DNA from: Rhodobacterales bacterium 34-62-10
GTDB lineage: Bacteria; Pseudomonadota; Alphaproteobacteria; Rhodobacterales; Rhodobacteraceae
Direction of reading: 5' to 3'
DNA: 26,159 nt
Assembly (NCBI GenBank): GCA_002282555.1
Contig: NCJR01000001.1
Location: 1 to 26,159 of the forward strand
Part shown: positions 1-6,342 of the stretch, piece after piece
How positions within the stretch are numbered: position 1 is the stretch's first letter
Layout: the number at the start of each line of letters is the position of its first letter
The notes under the pieces: generated by a model
Databases searched by the model: none
What the model was told of the DNA's origin: nothing
The model's input: the letters and a program-made list of their open reading frames with translations, nothing else
Program-made: the position numbers and the translations under genes

Positions 1-476
1 ATCGCAGGATCGACACCTTTCTTGACCCGTCGCAAGATCCGCTGAACGCAGGGTATCACATCACGCAGGCCAAGATCGCATTGGGATCAGGCGGCTGGAC
101 CGGACGCGGCTTCATGCAAGGCACGCAAAGCCGCCTGAACTTCTTGCCCGAGAAGCACACCGATTTCATCTTTACGACACTGGCCGAAGAATTCGGGTTT
201 CTGGGCGGTATCTCGCTTTTGGGGCTTTATGCACTGATCATCGTCTTTTGCGTGGCCACGGCGCTGTCGAACAAGGATCGTTACTCGTCCTTGCTGACAC
301 TGGGTATCGCGCTGACGTTCTTTTTGTATTTTGCCGTCAACATGTCGATGGTGATGGGCCTTGCCCCTGTTGTCGGTGTTCCGCTGCCGCTGGTCAGCTA
401 TGGCGGATCGGCAATGATGGTCCTGATGGTGGCTTTTGGACTGGTCCAGAGCGCGCATATCCACAAACCAAGGTAA
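1..476 (+). CDS. rodA: RodA, SEDS peptidoglycan glycosyltransferase (3' part)
   Basis: This is the C-terminal part of RodA, the inner-membrane SEDS-family enzyme that polymerises lipid II into peptidoglycan during cell elongation, working with PBP2 and the MreBCD complex. The reading frame is open from the window edge (first whole codon at base 3), so the true start lies outside. The visible residues include the loop with EKHTDFIF followed by LAEEFG, three hydrophobic spans, and near the end the family signature GVPLPLVSYGGSAM. That signature and the short polar tail ending in HKPR match the normal C-terminus of RodA/FtsW proteins. RodA rather than FtsW is favoured by the TDFIFTTLAEEFG wording and by the following ghrA-like gene, which often follows mreCD-pbp2-rodA in Rhodobacterales. 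The stop (474-476) lies 6 bases before the next start, suggesting cotranscription. Confidence 0.93.
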   Translation, partial: RRIDTFLDPSQDPLNAGYHITQAKIALGSGGWTGRGFMQGTQSRLNFLPEKHTDFIFTTLAEEFGFLGGISLLGLYALIIVFCVATALSNKDRYSSLLTLGIALTFFLYFAVNMSMVMGLAPVVGVPLPLVSYGGSAMMVLMVAFGLVQSAHIHKPR

Positions 477-482
477 GACTGC

Positions 483-1415
483 ATGACCGTAAACATTCTC
501 TTCGCCGCCAAACCAGACAGCTGGGCCGCTTATGAAGCGCCCCTGAATGCTGCGCTTGCTGAAAAGGGTGTGGGCGCGCATCTGTCACGCGACATAGCCC
601 CTGATCAGGTGGATTATGTCGTCTATGCGCCCAATAGCACGGTGCAGGATTTCACACCCTATACTCGCTGCAAGGCGGTGCTGAACCTGTGGGCCGGGGT
701 CGAGCATGTGGTGGGCAACACAACACTGACGCAGCCCTTGGCGCGGATGGTCGATCACGGGCTGACACAGGGCATGATGGAATGGGTGACGGGGCACGCG
801 CTGCGGCATCATCTGGGGATGGACCGCCATATCCATGGGCTGAACGGCACGTGGGACAAGCATGTACCGCCCTTGGCCGAAGATCGGGGCGTGACGATCC
901 TAGGGCTTGGCGCGCTGGGGGCCGCCTGTGCGCGCGCGCTTGCAGGGCTGGGTTTCAACGTTACCGGATGGAGCCGGAGCCCGCATCAGGTCGAGGATGT
1001 GCGTTGCCTGCATGGTGAGGACGGTCTGGCGCAGGCGCTGAGCAGCGCAGAAATCGCGGTGTTGCTGCTGCCATTGACGGCGGCGACCGAGAACCTGTTG
1101 AATGCCGACCGTCTGGCGTTGATGCCACGCGGGGCGGTCATCCTGAATCCCGGTCGCGGGGCGTTGATCGATGACGCGGCACTGCTTGCGGCGCTTGACA
1201 GCGGGCAGATCGGTCATGCCACGCTTGACGTTTTCCGGGTGGAACCTTTGCCGGCGGATCATCCGTTCTGGTCGCATCAGTCCGTGACGGTCACGCCGCA
1301 TATCGCATCGGAAACACGGCCCAAATCCGCGTCACGCGTGATTGCGGAAAACGTGCGGCGTGGCGAGGCTGGCGAGCCATTCCTGCATCTGGTGGATCGC
1401 AAACTGGGATATTGA
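483..1415 (+). CDS. ghrA: Glyoxylate/hydroxypyruvate reductase A (2-hydroxyacid dehydrogenase)
   Basis: A 310-residue D-isomer-specific 2-hydroxyacid dehydrogenase of the GhrA type, expected to reduce glyoxylate to glycolate and hydroxypyruvate to glycerate with NAD(P)H in the cytoplasm. The Rossmann nucleotide-binding motif GLGALG is at residues 141-146. The family catalytic triad can be placed at Arg225 (in NPGRGALID), Glu254 (in FRVEPLP) and His273 (in VTPHIAS). The length matches E. coli GhrA (about 312). The ATG at 483 is 6 bases after the rodA stop, so the two genes probably share a transcript, although the enzyme has no obvious wall function. Substrate preference cannot be read from sequence; a related hydroxyacid reductase remains possible. 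It ends facing the SseB-family gene. Confidence 0.88.
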   Translation: MTVNILFAAKPDSWAAYEAPLNAALAEKGVGAHLSRDIAPDQVDYVVYAPNSTVQDFTPYTRCKAVLNLWAGVEHVVGNTTLTQPLARMVDHGLTQGMMEWVTGHALRHHLGMDRHIHGLNGTWDKHVPPLAEDRGVTILGLGALGAACARALAGLGFNVTGWSRSPHQVEDVRCLHGEDGLAQALSSAEIAVLLLPLTAATENLLNADRLALMPRGAVILNPGRGALIDDAALLAALDSGQIGHATLDVFRVEPLPADHPFWSHQSVTVTPHIASETRPKSASRVIAENVRRGEAGEPFLHLVDRKLGY

Positions 1416-1419
1416 CCGG

Positions 1420-1457
1420 CACACCCGGTATAGGTCAGCACACCCGGTATCGGTCAG
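1420..1457 (+). repeat. Tandem duplication of a 19-base unit between convergent genes
   Basis: Two adjacent 19-base copies occupy 1420-1438 and 1439-1457. They begin with CACACCCGGTAT and end with GGTCAG, and they differ at one base (A at 1433, C at 1452). The second copy contains the stop codon of the minus-strand SseB-family gene (1454-1456), so the duplication lies exactly in the short gap between two convergent stops. Each copy includes CCGG, but I see no T tract, so this does not look like an intrinsic terminator. Confidence 0.75.
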
Positions 1458-2248
1458 CGCAGTTTGGGCGGTCGCGCGGGATCAGAGCCGGGTGCCATTC
1501 GTAGCACCTCCTGCACCGCCTCGACTGGCTGGGGCAGATCGAACCGCAACCCGTGCTGCGCCAGACGCATGGCCATAGGTTCGGATGCGCGGAAGAAGGC
1601 CACATCAAGGGCACCCGCCTCGATCCCGGAAAAGGTCAGCGCCTCGGCCACTGCTTTGGCCAAAGCCCCTTGCGCGCCCGGGGCGGCATCAACAAAGGCC
1701 AGCATATGTCCTCGGCCACCCCCCTCGTATGTCACTCCGATCAGATAGGCGGTATCCGCCAACCCCGCTGCACTGGCCAGTTTGGTATCCAATGCCGTCA
1801 GCAGAAGGTCGGGCAGACCGCGCGGCGGCGCGACTGCCTCGATGCGCGCCTCCGCCTCGGAGGGAGCATTGCCCAGGGTGCCGGCCAGCCAAGACACCGC
1901 TTCGGGTGGGATCAGGATGGATGAGGGCGCGACATCCAGGTTGACGCCCATTCCGATGCCCTGTTCGGCCAGCAACCCCGCGATCACGCGGCCCGAGAGC
2001 GCAGCATAAGGCGCGGGCTTTCCCACGAATTGCGCCAGCCGGTCGTCGCGGTCAAACAGCAGAACGAAACTGGCGTCACCCAGATCGAATACTTCGGGCG
2101 TGATATTGTCGCCCTCGGCCTCCTCGGTCAGCAGCAGGAACATCTCGCAATCCGCAAGCCGCTCGTAAAACCGCAGGCGGGCTGCGTCATCCTCAGGAGC
2201 CGCCTCCATCGCGGCGTGGGCAGCATCAAGCGGGGTCATTTGGGTCAT
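1454..2248 (-). CDS. SseB family protein
   Basis: A 264-residue cytoplasmic protein that resembles the SseB family: an N-terminal SseB-type domain (roughly residues 1-130) and a second, C-terminal SseB domain (roughly 140-255). Visible family-like stretches include FYERLADCEMFLLL near residues 27-40, the PAPYAALSGRVIAGLL segment, and a C-terminal VAFFRASEPMAMRL segment. The biochemical role of this family is not established; E. coli SseB was linked to sulfurtransferase or serine-related phenotypes, which should not be carried over here. The start ATG (2246-2248) has a GGAGAG ribosome-binding site six bases upstream; a second in-frame ATG lies at 2239. Its first 23 bases overlap the end of the uracil-DNA glycosylase gene, indicating translational coupling. 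No membrane segment or signal peptide is seen. Confidence 0.8.
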   Translation of the reverse strand: MTQMTPLDAAHAAMEAAPEDDAARLRFYERLADCEMFLLLTEEAEGDNITPEVFDLGDASFVLLFDRDDRLAQFVGKPAPYAALSGRVIAGLLAEQGIGMGVNLDVAPSSILIPPEAVSWLAGTLGNAPSEAEARIEAVAPPRGLPDLLLTALDTKLASAAGLADTAYLIGVTYEGGGRGHMLAFVDAAPGAQGALAKAVAEALTFSGIEAGALDVAFFRASEPMAMRLAQHGLRFDLPQPVEAVQEVLRMAPGSDPARPPKLR

Positions 2249-2840
2249 CCATCACTCTCCGGACAGCGGCGCGCAGGACGGGCAGCACATCGGCCTCGAA
2301 CCACGGATTTTTGCGAAGCCAAGCGGTATTGCGCCATGAGGGGTGAGGCAAGGGGAAAACCCCGGGGCCATGATTGCGCCATCCGGCCACGGTCTGCGAT
2401 ACGGGCTGGCGCGTGCCCAGATGCCAGCGATGTGCATGCGCGCCCACAAGGATGCGCAGCTGGATCTTGTCCAGCGTCCTCATGACCTCCTCGTGCCACT
2501 GCCGCGCGCATTGTGCAGGTGGTGGCAGGTCGGAGCCTTTGGCGTCATAGCCTGGAAAACAGAAGGCCATGGGCACGATGGCCACCCGGTTCATGTCGTA
2601 AAATTCGGCAGGGGAAAGGCCCAGCCAGTCGCGCAAGCGATCACCAGAGGCATCGTCGAAGGGTCGGCCGGACTCATGGACCCGCATCCCCGGCGCCTGC
2701 CCCGCAATCAAAAGGCGCGCCTGCGGGCGAAACCAGACCACAGGGCGGGGGGCATGGGCCGTTGCTGTCGCGGCAAACTGCTGGGAACACTGGCGGCAGG
2801 CAGTGATGCGCTGCACAAGATCAGAAGAGATGGGCGTCAT
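2226..2840 (-). CDS. Uracil-DNA glycosylase family protein (family 4/5-like)
   Basis: A 204-residue protein of the uracil-DNA glycosylase superfamily, expected to excise uracil or related deaminated bases from DNA. The N-terminal catalytic region has IAGQAPGMRVHESGRPFDD (residues 45-63), as in family 4 and related enzymes, and the distal motif LPHPSWRN lies near residues 174-181. Four cysteines (C15, C18, C94, C111) are spaced like the iron-sulfur cluster ligands of family 4 enzymes. I chose the ATG at 2840 because family similarity begins there (LVQRITACRQC). Upstream in-frame starts exist at ATG 2900 and TTG 2924 and would add 20-28 unconvincing residues; none has a strong ribosome-binding site. 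The 3' end overlaps the SseB-family gene by 23 bases. Exact substrate range is not readable. Confidence 0.82.
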   Translation of the reverse strand: MTPISSDLVQRITACRQCSQQFAATATAHAPRPVVWFRPQARLLIAGQAPGMRVHESGRPFDDASGDRLRDWLGLSPAEFYDMNRVAIVPMAFCFPGYDAKGSDLPPPAQCARQWHEEVMRTLDKIQLRILVGAHAHRWHLGTRQPVSQTVAGWRNHGPGVFPLPHPSWRNTAWLRKNPWFEADVLPVLRAAVRRVMDDPNDPA

Positions 2841-3014
2841 TACCGACAGATAATCATCGGATCCTGTCACGTCCAGAGAAGCAGGGGGCGTCAGGTGCAT
2901 GTCAGGCTTGGTGATGGCTGCCAACGTAAGGTATACTCATGCAGGCAAGACATAATTTTGCCGCGAAAGATTGGCATATGGCACCAATGGCTCGACATGC
3001 GCCCAAGGCCATTG

Positions 3015-3030
3015 CTAAGTGAGAGTTAAC
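3015..3030 (+). promoter_or_regulatory. Candidate CtrA binding site upstream of the polysaccharide operon
   Basis: The sequence CTAA, seven bases, then TTAAC fits the CtrA consensus (TTAA-N7-TTAAC) with one mismatch in the first half-site. It lies 45 bases upstream of the kpsT start codon, within the 234-base gap between the divergent glycosylase and kpsT genes, a sensible place for an activator or repressor site. CtrA is a conserved cell-cycle and motility regulator in Rhodobacterales. A match this short can occur by chance. Confidence 0.35.
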
Positions 3031-3074
3031 ACTACCCCGCTAAGAGGGTGGGCAGGAGCAGAGCGGAGCGTTCG

Positions 3075-3734
3075 ATGCTCGAATTCGAGAATGTCAGCAA
3101 GTCCTTCTGGACGGGCATGCAGCGCAAGGTGATCCTTGACCGCGTGAGCTTTCGTGTCGAACTGGGCAATTCGCTGGGTATCCTTGCGCCCAACGGCACC
3201 GGCAAGACCACGCTGATCAACATGATGGCCGGGCTTGAAAAGCCGGATGAAGGGGTGATCCGGCGGGGGGCCCGGATCAGTTTTCCGCTGGGTTTCATGG
3301 GCGGCGTCGTCTCGCGCGTGTCGGCGGTGGAAAACAGCCGCTATATCGCACGACTTTACGGGCTGGACCCCGATTATGTCGAAGCCTTCTGCCGCTGGCT
3401 GTGCAACCTTGATGAATATTTCGATCAACCGCTTGGCACCTATTCTTCGGGGATGCGGGCACGGTTCTCGTTTGCGCTGATGTTGGCGCTGGATTTCGAT
3501 GTCTATCTGATCGACGAGGGCATGCCCAGTTCCACGGATGCCGAGTTCAACCGCAAAGCCGGTGAGGTGCTGCGCGAGAGGCTTCGCACCACAACGGTGA
3601 TCATCGTCTCGCACCAGCCGCAGGTGCTTGAGAAATTTGCCAGATCCGCCGCCGTATTGATGGATGGCAAGCTGCACATGTTTGACACCTTGGAAGAAGC
3701 GAAAGAGCTCTATGATTACGAAACCCAAGGCTAG
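3075..3734 (+). CDS. kpsT: KpsT-type capsular polysaccharide ABC exporter, ATP-binding subunit
   Basis: A 219-residue ATPase subunit of the ABC-2 type polysaccharide exporters (KpsT/RkpS/CtrD group), which power lipid-linked capsule export across the inner membrane. Visible motifs are the Walker A loop at residues 38-45 (APNGTGKT), the signature SSGMR at 124-128, Walker B with catalytic glutamate at 141-148 (FDVYLIDE) and the switch histidine His180 (VSHQ). YSSGMR followed by YLIDE is typical of this exporter class and unlike importers. The first glycine of the usual Walker A is alanine here. The ATG at 3075 has GGAG six bases upstream; an in-frame GTG at 3048 would add nine residues without a better signal. 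The next gene begins 23 bases inside its end. The expected permease partner (KpsM) is absent from this window. Confidence 0.87.
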   Translation: MLEFENVSKSFWTGMQRKVILDRVSFRVELGNSLGILAPNGTGKTTLINMMAGLEKPDEGVIRRGARISFPLGFMGGVVSRVSAVENSRYIARLYGLDPDYVEAFCRWLCNLDEYFDQPLGTYSSGMRARFSFALMLALDFDVYLIDEGMPSSTDAEFNRKAGEVLRERLRTTTVIIVSHQPQVLEKFARSAAVLMDGKLHMFDTLEEAKELYDYETQG

Positions 3735-5478
3735 AAAATTCCGCATCCGCCGCAGCCTTACCGACGGGATGGCCGCCAATGAGCCGCAACCTTCTGCGGC
3801 GGTTGCACCGCAAGCGGCGCAAGTCCGTGGACCGATTCCACTGATCCCGCCACGCCAGGATTCGCGACCTCAACCCTCGCCGTATGATGAGATGGCGGAC
3901 CAGACCAGCCAGCGGCGCCCCGAACCCAGAAACGTGCCGCCGATCCCGGATAACATGGGTCCCGATATCTCGGATCTGGTGACCAGCCCGCACTATGTCG
4001 AGGCTGGACCCGAAATCGATGCGATCCGGCGTGAAGGGCTGACCGGGCGTCAATTGCGCATGGCGCGCCGCGTTGCCCAGAAACACGGGCTTGCGCCGAC
4101 GTCGGATTTCGATGCCGTGCGTCTATTGCGCGCCGAAGGAATTGATCCGTTCCAGCGCGCCACGATGCTGGATCTGGTCATGCCGCGCGACGATGACAGC
4201 GACGAGGATGAGGACGCGCTTCCGCGCAACGCCGCTCAGGGTGGCGTGCCGATCGGTCGGGTTCAACTGCCGCAAACGATGCCCGCGAATAACCCCTATC
4301 TTCCGTCGACCGAGGTCAGCCCCTCGCAGCGGCGCTCGAATGACATCATGCAAATCCAGCGCGACATCGCCCGGCGTCGGCGGCGCAAGCTGCTTTTGCT
4401 GATGACGCGCCTTACGGCTTTTGTCTTTCTGCCGACCTTGCTGGCTGGCTGGTATTACTTTGCCTATGCCACGCCGATGTATGCAACCAAGTCCGAGTTC
4501 CTGATCCTGCAGGCAGATGCGCAGGGTGGTGGCAGCGGGATCGGCGGTCTGCTGAGTGGCACGCAATTCGCGACCAATCAGGACAGTATCGCCGTCCAAT
4601 CCTATATGCAGTCGCGTGATGCGATGATGCGCCTGAACGAAGACATGGGGTTCAAGGCGCATTTCAAGCAGGACTGGATCGATCCTATCCAACGCCTTGA
4701 TCCAAACGCCACTGATGAAGCGGCCTACAAGGTCTACAAGACCAACGTAAAAATCGGCTATGATCCGACTGAAGGCGTGATCAGGATGGAGGTCATCGCC
4801 GCCGATCCGCAGGTCAGCGCTGAATTCTCCTCGCATCTGATCGACTATGCCGAAGAGCGGGTCGACGAGTTGTCGCGGCGCAAGCGGGAAGATCAGATGC
4901 GTGATGCCCGCGCCAGTCTGGAACAGGCCAAGATTGACCGTCGTGAGGCACAAGAGCGGCTGGTCGCGTTGCAGGAAGGTTCAATCCTTGACCCGCAAGG
5001 CGAGATTGCCAGTATCCGCTCGCTGATCAACGCGGTCGAATTGCAGCTTCAGGAAAAGGAACTGGCGCTGAATTCGCAGTTGAACAATGCCCGTCCGAAT
5101 GCCGCGCGGGTGGATGCGTTGCGTTCCGAGGTGCAATTGCTGCGCGATGATCTGGACAAGCAGAACCGCCGCCTGACCGAAGCGACAGAAGGGCAGAATT
5201 CCTTGGCCGCCGTGACTGCGCAGATCCAAATGGCGCAGGCTGATCTGACGACAGCGGATCTTTTCCTGCAATCGGCTTTGCAGAACGAGAAACAGACCGA
5301 GCTTGAGGCCAACCGTCAGGTAAGGTACCTGACCACGAGCGTGCGCCCCGTGGCCCCTGATGAGCCGACCTACCCGCGCGCATTCGAAAACACGATCCTC
5401 GCCTTCCTTATCTTTTCGGGAATATATCTGATGATCTCGCTTACTGCTTCGATCCTGCGCGAACAGGTGTCCAGCTGA
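3712..5478 (+). CDS. kpsE: KpsE/RkpR-like capsule export inner-membrane/periplasmic protein with long cytoplasmic N-terminus
   Basis: A 588-residue polysaccharide co-polymerase/export adaptor of the KpsE, CtrB and RkpR type, which spans from the inner membrane into the periplasm and helps connect the ABC exporter with the outer membrane. It has membrane spans at about residues 227-252 and 561-582. The periplasmic part between them is largely predicted coiled coil (about 385-535), and a proline-containing RPVAPDEPTYPR segment precedes the second span as in the family. The first 220 residues are unusual: a proline-rich stretch (25-85), a probably helical block (100-157), an acidic run (159-168) and five arginines just before the first span. 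The start ATG at 3712 overlaps the kpsT end by 23 bases, implying coupling; a further upstream in-frame ATG at 3664 lies deeper inside kpsT. E. coli KpsE is about 380 residues, so the extra length is mostly the N-terminus. Confidence 0.83.
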   Translation: MITKPKARKFRIRRSLTDGMAANEPQPSAAVAPQAAQVRGPIPLIPPRQDSRPQPSPYDEMADQTSQRRPEPRNVPPIPDNMGPDISDLVTSPHYVEAGPEIDAIRREGLTGRQLRMARRVAQKHGLAPTSDFDAVRLLRAEGIDPFQRATMLDLVMPRDDDSDEDEDALPRNAAQGGVPIGRVQLPQTMPANNPYLPSTEVSPSQRRSNDIMQIQRDIARRRRRKLLLLMTRLTAFVFLPTLLAGWYYFAYATPMYATKSEFLILQADAQGGGSGIGGLLSGTQFATNQDSIAVQSYMQSRDAMMRLNEDMGFKAHFKQDWIDPIQRLDPNATDEAAYKVYKTNVKIGYDPTEGVIRMEVIAADPQVSAEFSSHLIDYAEERVDELSRRKREDQMRDARASLEQAKIDRREAQERLVALQEGSILDPQGEIASIRSLINAVELQLQEKELALNSQLNNARPNAARVDALRSEVQLLRDDLDKQNRRLTEATEGQNSLAAVTAQIQMAQADLTTADLFLQSALQNEKQTELEANRQVRYLTTSVRPVAPDEPTYPRAFENTILAFLIFSGIYLMISLTASILREQVSS

Positions 5479-5479
5479 C

Positions 5480-6313
5480 ATGAAAACAGTTTCGATCGGC
5501 GCGCTGCGCGTCAGCAATGATGCGCCCCTGACAGTGATTGCCGGGCCTTGCCAATTGGAGAATGCGGATCACGCCTTGATGATCGCATCCCGTATGCAAG
5601 AGGTTTGTGCAAGATCAGGCGCACAGTTCATCTTCAAAGCCAGCTATGACAAGGCCAACCGTACCTCGGTGACCGGCCGGCGCGGTCTGGGATTGGACGA
5701 AGGATTGCGCGTGCTGCAACGTGTGAAGGACAGCCTCGGGGTGCCCGTCCTGACCGATGTTCACAGCGAAGGGCAATGCGCCCCCGCCGCCGAGGTTTGC
5801 GACGTGCTGCAAATCCCCGCTTTTCTGTGTCGCCAGACTGATCTTCTGCTGGCAGCGGGCGCGACAGGGGCGGCCATCAACGTCAAGAAGGGGCAGTTTC
5901 TGGCCCCTTGGGACATGCCCAATGTAATCGACAAGATCGAAAGCACGGGCAACACTCGTATCCTGTTGACCGAACGCGGGACCTCGTTCGGGTACAATAC
6001 GCTGGTCGCAGACATGCGTGCCCTGCCGCAGATGGCCGCAACCGGATATCCGGTGGTAATGGACGCGACCCATTCCGTGCAGCAGCCCGGCGGCAAAGGC
6101 GGGTCCAGCGGTGGTCAGCGGGAATTCGCCCCCGTGATGGCCCGCGCGGCGGTATCCCTTGGCATTGCTGCCGTTTTCATTGAAACACATGAGGTCCCAG
6201 ACAATGCGCCCTCGGACGGCCCGAACATGATCCCTCTTGACCGGATGGAGGCTTTGGTGAAAAGCCTGATGGCGTTTGACCGGTTGGCAAAGGCTGACCC
6301 GATCCGTATTTGA
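5480..6313 (+). CDS. kdsA: 3-deoxy-8-phosphooctulonate synthase (KDO-8-P synthase), metal-dependent type
   Basis: A 277-residue KDO-8-phosphate synthase that condenses phosphoenolpyruvate with arabinose-5-phosphate to give Kdo-8-phosphate, the precursor of Kdo for lipopolysaccharide and for Kdo linkers of some capsules. Recognisable blocks include FKASYDKANRTS (52-63), LPFLTDVH-like VPVLTDVHS (88-96), INVKKGQF (133-140) and TERGTSFGYN (164-173). Cys24 (in AGPCQLEN), His198 (DATHSV), Glu235 (FIETH) and Asp246 (SDGPN) match the four metal ligands described for the Aquifex enzyme, each offset by 13, whereas E. coli KdsA has asparagine at the cysteine position. This indicates the metallo class. 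The ATG follows the kpsE stop by one base, so expression is linked to the export genes. DAHP synthase is excluded by the KANRTS and TDVH motifs. Confidence 0.95.
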   Translation: MKTVSIGALRVSNDAPLTVIAGPCQLENADHALMIASRMQEVCARSGAQFIFKASYDKANRTSVTGRRGLGLDEGLRVLQRVKDSLGVPVLTDVHSEGQCAPAAEVCDVLQIPAFLCRQTDLLLAAGATGAAINVKKGQFLAPWDMPNVIDKIESTGNTRILLTERGTSFGYNTLVADMRALPQMAATGYPVVMDATHSVQQPGGKGGSSGGQREFAPVMARAAVSLGIAAVFIETHEVPDNAPSDGPNMIPLDRMEALVKSLMAFDRLAKADPIRI

Positions 6314-6342
6314 ACCCCGATTAAGCCAGAAAGATTGCATCC

